Of a DNA stretch of 37,623 bases, positions 23,681 to 36,400 are shown in pieces. The stretch is from Bigelowiella natans CCMP2755 (taxonomy: Eukaryota > Cercozoa > Chlorarachniophyceae): positions 1 to 37,623 of the forward strand of contig ADNK01000163.1 of the NCBI GenBank assembly GCA_000320545.1. Reading direction: 5' to 3'. How positions within the stretch are numbered: the stretch's first letter is position 1; each line of letters begins with the position of its first letter. The position numbers and the translations under genes were made by a program. The notes under the pieces are model-generated. The model did no database searches and was not told the DNA's origin. It saw nothing but the letters and a program-made list of their open reading frames with translations.

Positions 23681-24525
23681 ACAGTGGTAGCGAACGAACA
23701 AGATTCGGATCAATGGCAAACAGTATTAAGAAAGAAAACTACATCGCACACCACATGCAACTACTGCTACTACTTCTTCTATTCCTACTACTTCTATCGT
23801 GCTATTATCAAATCAATCCACCTTCTTCTTTAAGCTTCTCCATATTCTGCGTGTGGTTCTGGTCGAGCTGCTTCAGCTTGCCGCGGTATTTCCCCTCCAG
23901 CTCCTCCCTCGCCGACTGTAACTTCTCCTCACCCGCCTTGAGGAGCTGCGCCCTCCTCTCGCTCTCGAGCTCATTCAGCGCTCTCAGCTCTACCTCATAC
24001 TTGGCCTTCAATTCCTTCTTTGTGTTCGCGAGTTTCTCCTCGTACTGCCGTCGCTGTTGCTGAAGGGCTTCCAAGTTCTCGCTCTCCAGGTTCCTAATAT
24101 CCGCTTTGTACTTCTCCTCCACCGCATTCGCCCTCTCGCGGTGCTGCTTCACTATCTTCCGTAGGTCCTTCTCAAACTGGAACCGATCGACCGAATATGG
24201 TAGGGCAGGGGAAGGATGGGGGAGGGGGGGGGGAGAGGGTATAATCTTCAAAAGAAAGGTGAAAGGGACATGAAAGTATTTGATTGGGAGAGACACCGAT
24301 GAGTTGCTAATGTCACTACGACACTGTGTCGTGGTAGGACAAAGTCATCGGTGTTTGCAGCTGCCCAGAATCTTATAATTAGAAAAAAAAAAATCACTTC
24401 GAATTTCATGCTCCCATCGTTTGTTTCTCGTCGTTGGCACTAAATACCGACAACATCCTTTTCTCGTATTTTCTAAAGAATGCTCAATCTTTATCATTTA
24501 CCGATTATCGATTGTACGGTACACA

Positions 24526-24581
<56 letters not shown>

Positions 24582-25182
24582 CACGTTGACACACACACAC
24601 ACACACACACACGTACCTCTGTAGCGTGCAAGCGCTTTTCCCTTTCCACTTCACCGTGGTGAGTCTTCCAAAGACTTTCCTGCTCAGCGAGCGAATTGGT
24701 GATCGTTTCCTGCAACATTGCTGCTCCACGCCCCCCCGGATTCAAAACCGTATCCCCCAGTTTCGCTGGTCCCCCCCCCCTTCCCATATTTTGCGCTGAC
24801 ACCGACGGCGTGCCCCCACTGTCGTCCTCACTGGCGCCCTTTATTTCGGCCCCCAGCTTTCGAATCTCAGTGTCTCTTAAAGCTGTTAGCCGCGATTTGT
24901 GCTGCCGATCCAGATCTGTTAGGGATTTGGACAGTTTTGCCTCGAAGCTCTTTCGCAACAACCTTCGCCATGCTTTCAGCGACTCGTTGATTCGCTTGAG
25001 TTCCTGTGCCGTCGTCGCTGCTTTCTTCCTCCGCCGTTGGCTTGCGGACTCCCTGAGGCTCTTTTCACTCGTAGCAAACTCTCCCTTGATCTATAGTTGC
25101 AGCAGCGCGTGATGAGAGAACATAAGTGTGAGTAGTGTCGAGAGTCGTCCCATTTATGTTTTGGAGCCTTCTATCTTCATAT

Positions 25183-25213
<31 letters not shown>

Positions 25214-27870
25214 AACAGCAACGGTTATTACCTTTTCAATAATGCCTCTGACCCTCCTCTTGTACTTGTCCAGCTGCAGTAGTGAAGGAATGGTGGGGGT
25301 TAAGAGTAGGAGGAACAAGAGGAACGCGTCGATGCACTCATGTTCGCATGTCACACACAACACACACACACACACTATATCATATATTCAGAGACCTTAT
25401 ACAATCGTGCAAGCGTAAAATACATGCGAGTGGCATCATCACGTACGTGCGTGTTTTTGATGTAAGAAGGGGAAGAAAAACCTTTGCTTTTTCATCAGCA
25501 ATTCGCTGCTTCTTCTCAAGCTCATCCTTCATCTTTACCTCCTCTAACTCTTGATTCTTCTGCTCCTTTACCTGCGCATAAATGCAATTAAAGCGTTACT
25601 CGGTGTACATATCTCACGTAAATTATCTTTACATAAAATTCTATTCAGAGAGAGAGAGGCTGATGTCACTATGCGTCGGTTAGCCCCCGTGACTACCACG
25701 ACGAAAAGTATTTTGTCTATCCCCATCATCTGCCTACCAGAGAGAGATTCTGCTCGTGCCTTTCCTTTAGCTTTTCTTCCTCTGCTGCGTTCGCTTTGAT
25801 CTACAAATAAAGGACAAGAGCAAGGTAGCACGTCACGGAATGAATTTGGGCTGTAAGAAGGGCAAATGGAGGGAGGAGGAAAATTGTCCCCCCCCCCACC
25901 CCCCGTATCAATTTGCAACCCCTACGTACAACATTGGTGCCGTGCCGCTTCAAAGGTTATCATTATCATTTTAACATTGCCTGACCAGTTTTTGTATCTC
26001 CTCTTTGAATTCTGTGTTAATTGCTGCGGCACGAGGGTAATGGAGGTGGGAGGGAAGGGGGAGGGGCAGTAGAGGAAGGGGTTAAAAATGGCGACGACAT
26101 AGAAGCAGATCAAGTCTCTGATGCTACTAGTATCGCCAGCAGAGTAGGAGGTGGGACATGTGCACATGTGCAAGGAACTAATATTTTAATGGAACTTTAG
26201 GAGGGAGATGGAGAGAGAGAGAGAGAGAGAAAATGCAGTTACACAATAGATGTATTCGTTTTGGAGGGAAATTTGTTTTACCGATGTTGTGTTCCTCCAT
26301 TTGATGAATTTTGGCCATATTTCGCTGGACTAATGCCCGCAGATTCGACCCAACGTCACCTCTGAAGGAGTCACATTTTACAATTCAATAAGGTAGCTCC
26401 CTCTCCCCTTCCTTCTCCCGCTCTCTTAACATACAACATTTTTGTATATGGGTACAGATCATACACAAATATTACGTAACCATTCGTGTACGCATTGTGT
26501 GCATTTGTGGGATGTGTGAGCTCTTTCTTCTAGAGTGACCCTTGACTTTCCTGACCGCCCCCCTCCTTCTTTTCGTCGCCCTGTTCGCCATCCGTCCATC
26601 GATCCTAAACAATGCGGGGAGCGATAAACAGCGCATAGATAGGTCACAGACATAGCTCGGTTCGTGGTATCCTCCATGATCCACACTCTTGGCTCTCCAT
26701 CTCTCTTAATCACAGAGGTGGAAGGAAGGAGATTTGGTGATGGGAACTCGGAAGATTCGTATATGACAAACAAACACACACACACAAAGAGAGAGAGGGG
26801 GGGGGGGAGGGAGTGTTGGTCTGTAGGTGCGTGCGACCACGTAAGACTTCATTTTTCCTTGCAGTTCTTTGCAGATCCTAGCATATTGAATACGATTGAC
26901 GAAGAAGTATTCAGTAATACGCCTTTATGCGTGTGCTGTGTGCTGAGTGCTGCAGCGATAGTAACCCACGGAAATGCCCACACACACTCACATACACACG
27001 TCCGACGCATCTACACGCACATATACACACAACCTAATGGCCTCATTATCAGTTTCCTTCATGTCAGGACTTATCAGCTTCTCCATCGCCGTGCTCACAT
27101 GCTCTGAGTGGTGGTGGTGGTGGTGGTGTAGTGGTGGTAAGAAGAGCCCACGACGTCATCAGAATACATTCTCCTCCCTATTCGTAAGGCCCGTGGAAAA
27201 AAACTCTTTCCTTTCTCGGTACATGCATGCGGGTATGTAGTGCGTGTTTCATCGCCAAATTTACCCCCACCACCCCCATCTGACTGACCTTCGAGCTCCC
27301 CAGCCAGCAGAATCATTTCGTCCATCTTTCCTATTTCGATGCGCTTGATCGTGTCGCGGGCACGTTTGGCATCCCTTTTCGCCTCCTGTATCTCCCGATC
27401 AGTAGCGAAGATAATGTCAGCGAACTCGCGGGAGCATTCGTCGGCTATTTTCCTCTTATCGGCTGCAGCAGCTGCGAGCTCCTGTCGCATGCTGAGAAGC
27501 TCTTCGTTCAGTCTCGTGATCTCTCTGTCAAAGATGGCGACGGGTGGGAGAGAATACACAAAATTCATAAATTTCTTATGCGTGAAACGCGCTAACGACG
27601 ACTCGCTGCCATGCAATCAGAAATGAACATATTGTGCGCATGGAGGACAAGATGCGGATCCAGAAACAGCGTATAATGTTTTCGTGCGCGGGGATGGTGA
27701 GAGCAGTCCTTTGTCTTCTCCCAAGCACAAGGCATTGTATTTGAGTGCATGTGCATGTGTGTTTATTCCACACTACTCGCTCTTCTTCTCGGCTTGGTCT
27801 CTTTCCCGCTGCACAAGCGCTTGCATTTCCTAACACCCACACACATACACACACACACACATAGACAGAC

Positions 27871-27917
<47 letters not shown>

Positions 27918-29308
27918 GACGAACTCATCGAGAATCGCTGTTATGAGGCTAAGCAACAAATTTATTTGCGACAGTGTGGTGCTCCTTTTGAAAGTAAAGC
28001 TCCCCTCTCTCTCCAAACGTGAAAAACATTAAGTAGAATCTGCGCGTACCTTTAGTTTGCTCTCGAGATCATCTCTTTTTGCCTATAAGCAGCAAGACAC
28101 GTTCATAAATGCGGAGGTCACACATGTCTGACATAGGGCAGATGTAATCCATATACACACATGGATAAGCACCCCATTCTCTCTAAATTGTTATAAAATG
28201 CACGCTACTTGTCCCTACCCCTGGCCCCTTGAATTTAAATGCAATTTTGGTCATCTATCTGCTCTGACCAAACCCCCCACCATCCCCCCCCCCCTCCTGC
28301 TTTTGTTCCACCACCTTGTTTTCCGTCAGAAGATCTTGATAATACATCTCGAACGCATCCTCCTGCAGCTCGAGCTCGGCAGCCCTCTGCATCATCTTCA
28401 GATCGCCCATGCGGGATGGCTGTGATAAGCCTTCCTCCGCCTCTCGTTTCTTCGTGCTCATCATGTACTCAAACTGCAGCATTGCCTTCTCCCCGAGGCT
28501 CATCCCCCCCCCCAGGGCATCATCAAACGCCTTGCTGTCGTCGTCGTTGTTTGTGGGGTTGGAAGAATGTTGAATCGAAAGAAGCGGACTCCTTTTCTTC
28601 GGCTGCTGCGTGCCCCTCCTCCTTCCAACTCTGCTGACACTAGAGCCCTTGATCGCGCGCACTTCGTCTATGTGAGCGCGCTTGAACTTCGAGTCTGCGC
28701 CCTCGTGCAGCTTCAGAAGTGTGGAGCGGGAGCTCTCGTAGTCCTCCAAGATGCCGTCAAGCATCGCCAGGGAGTCCTGTTTAACAACGACAGACGAAAA
28801 CGTCGGTAACAGAATTCAGTGGGTGACTATACGTCAACATCAGCGGTTTTCCTTGCGCCCCTCCCAACTATGCTCAGCATGAGCACGATGCGACCTGATT
28901 TATAGGCGCACCGCCCTGGCCTCCCTTTAAGATCTCGCTGCTTGCCAGCACCCGAGAGTACATCTCCCCCCACAAAGTGTCGCACATCCCACGAGTTCTC
29001 TCATGGCTCTGATAAGTGGGCAGAAACAGAAAGGAGAGGATGATAACCGTGCACACATTAAATAGATTGAATCTACGACGGAGCTAATTCGTTCCAGCAA
29101 CCATCGTATGCGAGATTATATGCCGAGATTCCGATGTAGATCCTTCTCCTTTTCTCCCTCTCTCATGAAATCATGTACCAACATACTTATCCGCACCATA
29201 CGTTCACGCATGTAGCCATCGCACGACCTGTCTCTCAGCTTCCAGCAACTCCTTCAGTCGCACAATTTCACCTAAATTTTGGTTTGGGGAATGCCAAGAG
29301 ATATATAG

Positions 29309-29346
<38 letters not shown>

Positions 29347-29424
29347 GTTGGTGTTGGCAAGCTGATTGTCGTGCATTGACTATCCTCCTCCCCTCGCATT
29401 ATAGAGCTACTCATTTGTAAATGG

Positions 29425-29461
<37 letters not shown>

Positions 29462-29540
29462 TAGGACCCCTGGCATCATCCCCGAGAGATTTACTCTTCT
29501 CTTTCTTATCACTACTCGGCGTATTGGTCGAGGTTTTCAT
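20300..29540 (-). CDS. Long coiled-coil protein with RS-rich C-terminus, family not recognised
   Basis: About 20 exons. Firm ones in coding order: 29540-29468 (ATG), 29271-29228, 29008-28895, 28776-28315, 28082-28050, 27829-27777, 27524-27289, 27103-27034, 26877-26841. Further coding blocks lie at about 26350, 26030, 25800, 25560, 25280, 25090-24620, 24190-23820, 23607-22960, 22830-22610, 22270-22115 and 21930-20900, then the last exon about 20827-20300 (TGA). From exon 4 onward the protein is heptad-rich and highly charged (for example ERRAQLLKAGEEKLQSAREE). An internal tandem repeat of 56 residues spans 23460-23128. The C-terminal third is low-complexity, acidic and serine/threonine-rich, and ends in TRSRSRSRSRTRFSMDK. 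No enzymatic motif is visible. The shape suits a centriolar, ciliary or Golgi scaffold, but I could not match a family. It diverges from Mot1 across 389 bp. Confidence 0.8.
22861..22893. repeat. (TA)n microsatellite
   Basis: About 16 TA units in an intron of the coiled-coil gene. Confidence 0.9.
24521..24612. repeat. (CA)n-(GA)n-(CA)n compound microsatellite
   Basis: Three arrays in a row in an intron of the coiled-coil gene, just past the donor at about 24617. Confidence 0.9.
27844..27913. repeat. (CA)n-(GACA)n-(GA)n compound microsatellite
   Basis: Graded change from CA through GACA to GA, in an intron of the coiled-coil gene. Confidence 0.9.
29306..29341. repeat. (AT)n microsatellite
   Basis: About 17 AT units in the first intron of the coiled-coil gene; an (AG)n array follows at 29428-29455. 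Confidence 0.9.
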
Positions 29541-29929
29541 GGAGCTGGTGAAAAGAGGAAGAGCTTCAAGGCGAAGAGCTGGTAAACTGGCGCAGTAGGC
29601 GAACTAGGATGGAGGGATTGGGGGTCTCCATTGGGGGCTAGCAGTTAGATGCCCAAATCTGACCCAAAATTGGAAAATCACAGGGTATTTTTGATGTGCG
29701 ACTCGACATAAACCGAGGCTTCTCGCCCAGATTCCTTGCTTTTTCCACTGGTCTTTTTTTTGAATTTTTCCGCCGCAAGTTCAAATTTTGAATTTCGGAA
29801 TTCGAATTTTTATGTTTCCTGGATAATAGTGAGAGAAAACGCCCTTGGGATTTCCCCCTGCGACAACCAAAACTCTGTCCGAACGGAAATTCGTCGGTTT
29901 CCGGTGCTCCCCTTCTCCCCCCGGCCGCC
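29541..29929. promoter_or_regulatory. Shared divergent promoter region, coiled-coil gene / Mot1
   Basis: 389 bp lie between the start codons. An A/T-rich cluster holds two palindromes 7 bp apart: TTCAAATTTTGAA at 29780-29792 and AATTCGAATT at 29799-29808. No microsatellite is present. Confidence 0.5.
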
Positions 29930-31728
29930 ATGTCGAGCCCGGCGCCCTCTTCGTCCTCGCCTTCCAGGCTTGAGCGACTGCTCAAATTGCTTGAAGGTGC
30001 CATCCTCTCCAGATCCTCATGGTGGAGGCCTTATATCATTGTTGCTTGTCTTTAGATGCCCCCAGCGCATCGGCCCGTCTCGCTGCTTCGAACCAGATTG
30101 CTGAGCTGTGCCCGTCAAGATTTGAAGTATGTGGAACCACAGGGGGAAAATAAATAATGGCTTCAAACAGATAGTCTTCGCTTTTCGCTATAGTGACGAA
30201 TTGATGCAGAACAAGCACACATCATACGCTTCTTCTTTCAGGAAAGTGTCGGAATGATCCTCAGGGTAGTGCCGTACCTGAAGTCAGCAAATTGGGACAC
30301 AAGAGTGGCGGCAGGTTTGATCAAACTTGCCTCCCTGATGTATACAGGGTGTCGATAGTTGAAGCTAGATTATGAAAAATAGGTCGGGTGCTGGAAGGAA
30401 TCGCCAGGAAGTTCTCCGGAAGCAACGCAGGAAAGAGTCGCACAGTGAAGTCGGAAGTCGCAGAAGTTAAAAGCAGCGGTTTCGAGCTGGAAGCGTTCGA
30501 TATAAGGTTGGTAATTGACCCTGTTCTATGATTGATCTAACAATGAAGCACGTTAGCATAATCATATTGTTGCTTGCGTTTGTGGTCCCCTGCTGCACGT
30601 CCTCGCAGTCTCGCTTTACAGCAGCCGCCGCTTCTCGCTGATGAGGTAGAAACAACCCGTTCGCACATACTACTTTCGTCCAACCAGAAGTGCTTTTTCA
30701 ACTTCGAACCAATCAATCTAAGTCACCATTTCAAGGAGTACCATGATGGTGATTCTGCCTTTGGAACTCATCATCATCTATCAACGCAGAGGGCGGAGGG
30801 GCTGCCTGAGGGCCAAGTTTGGGATGTAAGATTGCCTACTGGCACAGAAGAGGAAGTGACTACTCCATCGTTGCTACACACACTAATGAAGAGTAGAGAG
30901 GCTTGGCGATTAGGTTGTAGCGTAGTAGTGCAGTAGTATTGTAGTAGTAGCGGTTTGATAAAATTGCGCAGTTGATCGTCCGTGCCTCCTCTGAGATGCT
31001 GCTTCTGCACGGTTCTGCCAGGAATGAAAACCAAGTTTCCGACAGGCTACTCCTCGCAGCAACAGCAGAAGACGAATCCCGTATCATCATCTTCATTGGT
31101 AGCCAGCGGGTCGAATAATAGGCCACCTGTGAAGATGGAAACCGAGCGTCCGGGAAACACCGACATCCCCAGCCTCGATGAGACGAAGGTGCATCTTCAC
31201 TATAAACTATATTTCCGCCCCTTTGTATTTACCAGTCCAGCTTCTTCCTGCCTGAAAATGAAAGGAGTGGCGTGCAACCGTTCATTTACTTGTCTTATGG
31301 CCACCACTTCAGCAGCTGAGCGCAAGGGAGCGTGCTGTGCTACGGCGACAGAGAAAGCGAAAAGCTGGCGCTGCTGACTTATCGGTGTCTTCTTCGAATG
31401 CCTCCTCTTCCACGAGAGCGAAGCTGTCCAACAGGAAGAGGGGTAACACCAGCGACAGGACGCCATTAGCGAGGATCTTCATGAAGCCCTTGGTGCAAGG
31501 GGAATGGGTCTTGGCCTCTCTCTGCAGGTAGCTTCTCCACTCATATGTAGTGCTGCTGATTTAATAGAGGAGGAGAGAGGAGGAGAAGGAGGAGGGTTAC
31601 ATATGTCAGATAGTCAATGGGACGAGTGCGGCGTATTGTTTTTCAAATAAAAAAGAGGAAGCACACTGTACACAACTACCTCTCTCTCTCTTCCTCCCAC
31701 CCCCCCCCCCCCCCCCCCCTTTTTTTTT

Positions 31729-31773
<45 letters not shown>

Positions 31774-33414
31774 GTCGTCTCAGGACGTTGGGATATGATT
31801 CACCCTAATTGGGAATTTAGCCAGGGGGCAGGTCCAGCAATATGTATAATATGGAATTAAATCCAAACCAACATATTGCAAAGGAAAAAATTGCCCCAAG
31901 AGGGGGGGGGGGGGGGGGGGCGACAAAAGAAGAAGGAGAAGAACAAGACGAAGAAGAACAAGACGACGACGACGGCAAAACAGAATGAAGAACATCGACG
32001 CGATTGAATTCCTTAACGGTATTTGTGTATTTTTATCTCTCTCATTTTCTCTCTCGGTTAGGCATTGGACTCCGAAGTTTGCTCCGTTTTGCACCGCGGC
32101 GGCAGCAGTACGGCGTGAAGACTGAAGATGGGGAGGAGGTCGCAAGAGAAGATCATCAGTGGATTTTGGAAGTATCGTTCGTTTTGCTGGGACTGCTAAC
32201 ATTGGACAAATTCGCGGACCATGCAGGTCGGTCGTAATCAAGCAGCACGGATGGAAGTCATGATACATATTTGTGTGGTATGCGGTGTTATCATGTGGTT
32301 ACTTATACACACACACACACACAAACACACACATGCAGGGGAAATCGTGGTTGCACCAGTCAGAGAAACGGCGGCGCAGGTCATTTCAAAACATAAGACC
32401 CTTATGGCAATGATAGCATATTGGAAGAGAAGGAGGGGGGAGAAGGAGGAGGAGGAGGAGGAGGAGGAGGAGGAGGAGGAGAGGCAGAGGAACAAGTGGA
32501 AAGAATCACCTTCTTGAGTTTGATCATCATTAAACATCTCCTTCTTGAGTTTGACCATCATTATTGACTCACACTTCCTCCCAAAAACCCCCCCCCCCCC
32601 CCCCCCTTCCCTTTCTCTCTCACGGCTTGTGTCACAAAGGCGCTGGGATTGCTGTGCTTATTCTGCCCTCGTTCCTGCCTCGACTGGATGTGGCATCAAC
32701 TGGAGACACTTACCACCGCTAGGGACTGGTCTTCACGGTAGCAATAGTAGTAGTATAGCAGTAGTAGGAGCAGCAGTAGTGATACTTCGACGACGTGCAC
32801 GAAAGCGCATTTTAGGTGAGCAGGCATCTCTTTGCATTATTTCGCAGCTTCACGGGATTTCTCGGTATCAAGTACTTGCTGGCCGTGAGACCCGATTTCC
32901 TTGCCGCGTCGGTGGCCAGCGTCAAATCAATGGGGGCGGCGTTGAGAATCTACGAAAAGGGCCTCAAGGACAAGGTCCAATAGATATGAGAATCCAGAGC
33001 GAAATGCCACGAGTAGAGGGCGGGGGGGGGGGGTTCATTTTCATGCGTGGACGGCCCTTTTGAGCGTGCAAGGGGCGACCAAGGACGCATACTGCACATT
33101 GCGAAGCATTGACGTTGCTATGTTTTGTCGCAGGTTGAAGACGTGCGTGGCGAGTGCGCAGGTTGTTCCCCTTCTAGGCTATTCTCTCTGCTGCTACTAT
33201 TGCTGCTACTACTACCACGCCTATCCCTCCACTCATGTGGTTGACTCTGTTGTTGTCTCATACTTTCCATCGTCGTCTTGCCCGCAACCAACAAACAAAC
33301 AAATAGGTTGCTTGCTGGTGATCATGCACCACTGCTCGGAGCTGATAGACGCGCTGGGACAGAGTCTGATTGAGCCGCTTTGGAGCTCTCTCGAGTAAAG
33401 AGATTCCACCGAGA

Positions 33415-33445
<31 letters not shown>

Positions 33446-36400
33446 TTTAAGCGCCCATCAGCAACTACCGGTGATGAACCTTGCAATCGCGCTAGTTTTA
33501 ATTTTTAAAAAAAGTCAAAAGTGGCATGTATGCCGTCATTGTTTCCTCCTCGCCGAAGACTCGGTAAAAGGAGCACGAAGAAGAACAACTGTCAGGATCA
33601 TGGCGCGATCGTTTGTGCGTTTGTCCTTTCCCCCCTTCCTTCGCTCCTTCTTCTAATATCCGGCCAACTTATTGCAGGGACCTTGACGAGCTATCAGCTG
33701 CTTCCGCGACCATCATTCCCGTGATTGCGAAGATATACAACAATAACAACGCCACCAGCAAAGGCCACGCTACCAGCAGCCAGGTCGCTATGGAGTGAAC
33801 AAAAAAAGAACGACTGAAGGAAAAACATGCTTCTCCACAAACCCGCCAGCATCATCATCACCACCGCCACAACACCAACAAATGCATGAGAAATAAAAGG
33901 GGGGGGGGGAGAATGGATGAGAAAGGGCGCGTACAATTCTTCTTTTCCGTTTCTGTCTATTCTGTGTGGTAATTTCCCGGTGGTGGCGGCGTTTATTCGT
34001 TGCAGACGGCGCGCTCTCACAGATCAACAATGGAGCTTCTATCGATGCTGCCGCGTCTATATCCGTTCGTCACTCACACGATGGAATCCGTTGCTTTAAG
34101 CACTGTGAAATCAATCAACGACGCTCTGATTAGTATCTCGTCCCCCGCAGCGCTATCACCAACTTCCTCGCAGCTCCAAGGCTCCATTGCGGCTACACTT
34201 CGGGAAGCCTGGATTCTGCTTGTGCAAAGCGCGATTTTCGATCAGAGACCGAATGTGGCAAGGTCACTATCCATCAATACGAGCGGAATGTTATAGCACT
34301 CGTGAGAAAAGAGCCAACAAACATCCTATCCTCCCCCTCCCCCCCCACCCCCTTCCCTTCCCCTTTCTCACTCACAGCGCATCTATGGCCGGATTCGAGG
34401 GGCTGATATTGCGACCCTGGTCGTCGATAAACCAAAACCGCTGCGCTCTCTACACCTCAGCGTTCCCGCGACTGCTCCGCATCTCAGAGACCGCGGTGTT
34501 GTTTTTTTGGACGTTACCCATCCTCGCATCCAAAATACCTCTCATGCACCCACACACGCACGAGCGCGCGCGCATACACACACTGGAGGGTTGTTCTCAG
34601 AGTTGAAGTGCATGATGCAAACAAATTGCTCTTCTGAGAGTATTGGCTCAAAACAAGATATCCACGCAGATTGGGTCTTTGGTAGAGGCAAGTCTCGTCT
34701 TCGAAGCAACAATGACAGGGGGGGGGCAAAACCTTCAGCCTTTACAGCAGAAATACGGTTCGGATGCCTCAGAGGTAGATTTCCCCCGTATATACCCTAC
34801 CAAGGACATTGATGATGATGATGATGATGATTTTGATGAAGCTTTATTAAACCGAGAGCGCTCCAACATCGACACCTTTATTTTAGAATACAGAAGATAG
34901 TAATAGCTTCTCGTTCGTGCCGGTGAGGCGATGGAACAAAATCTTAGATGACTTTTGCCATGTGTCACCGCTTGATAAGCTAGGAGTTTCTTGAAGGTTT
35001 TCGCTGCCGCTGATATATTTGATTTGAAACATTTTTGTACGAAAAACTTGCAATGACGACGATGACGATGTAGCTAAAACGCGTACTCCAGGAAGGGAAA
35101 GGTGGACCCCCCCCCCCCCCCCCCCCCTAATCCTGTCCCCCCAAATTTGGTGGTTGATATTTAAAAACCGAATTTTCATCCCAATTCAAAATCCTTGGGT
35201 TGGGAATGGGAGAGGGACCCCTGCTCTTCGGCAGCAGCCTTTTGAGGAAAAACTCCCTTTTCCCCATCCTCGGGGTTGCTGTTGTTTTTTTTTGTGGGGG
35301 GCAGGGCTTTTTTTGCAAAACCGCCCGGAGGATTTTTCCCCCCACCTTTCCGGGAATGACCTGGGAACTTTTGATCTGCAAAAAGTTCTGTACCCCCCCG
35401 AAGGGGCCCAGGGAGCAGGGAAAACCCCCCTCCTCTTTTTCAGCCCATATACCAACGCACACGCACGTACATGGGATGTATATAATAGCCTAAATTTCTA
35501 ACGATAAGCACGCAGCATCAGCATTATTCTAATCTTCTCCTCCTCCTCCTCCTCCTCCTCCTCGTTAGGAGCCAGCACCCCTGTGATATCCGTCATCGAG
35601 CATATGTTAGAAGGAGGCAGCAGCAGCACTGTCTCAGGGAAAATATTGTACGCACTTTCCCTCACTGTTGCGGAGGCAATGCGAAGGTTATCATTTCCTC
35701 GTTTCTTTGAAACCATCGCCATTGTGACTGGTGAGGGAGGGGTGGAAGAGAATCGCTGATGATTTATATTTTCCGGCAGATATTGCGACCTGCGAGAGGG
35801 AAAGTCTGGCATTGATAAAGGTACGTAAGCCAAGGGGGGAGGGGAGGGGGGGAGGTGCCATTGAACGCCTATAGGAACGATTATGAATACTCTGTCATCC
35901 TCCTCGCCCTCCTCCCCATCATCATCAGAGCTGCGGAAAAGCTCCGGCGTGGCTAAACCTCCGGACCTTACCAAGCTCCACAAGCTTCTCTACCAACTCG
36001 TAAACTCTTGCTTTTTCCATCATGTTTGTTGTTGATGATGACGACGACGACGACGACGACGATGATGATGGTGATTGAGAAGGAAAGAGAGCGGGGCCCA
36101 AAAGCTCTCGATGAAGCTTACGATACATACAGAATATACTATGTATTGCAGCTCGGCGCGAAGGAGCTCTACTTCACCGAGATGATGCCGGGAATGAAAC
36201 GAATCGCTCGTCTGTCGCAGGTGGGCGCTTTCTAGCTTTCATCCCCCCCCCCCATCCCCTCCTTCCGAGTAGGAGGCTCAGCGCGCAGCGGGTACAAGAT
36301 GATACGTTGCGCAACACGGGCTTTGTTAAGCTCTCGTGAGTGTGAGAGAGGGAAATTACGACGGTGTGTTTCTCCGCAAGCGCTTGTGTTTTTTCCCCTG

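Noticed and set aside
34800-34900. Acidic frame (IDDDDDDDFDEAL) ending in a stop as a possible Mot1 C-terminus
   Set aside because: GAT repeats generate it, and Mot1-like exons continue downstream at 35569 and 36152.
35127-35501. Overlapping open frames of about 90-115 codons on both strands
   Set aside because: They arise in the low-quality homopolymer patch and resemble no family.
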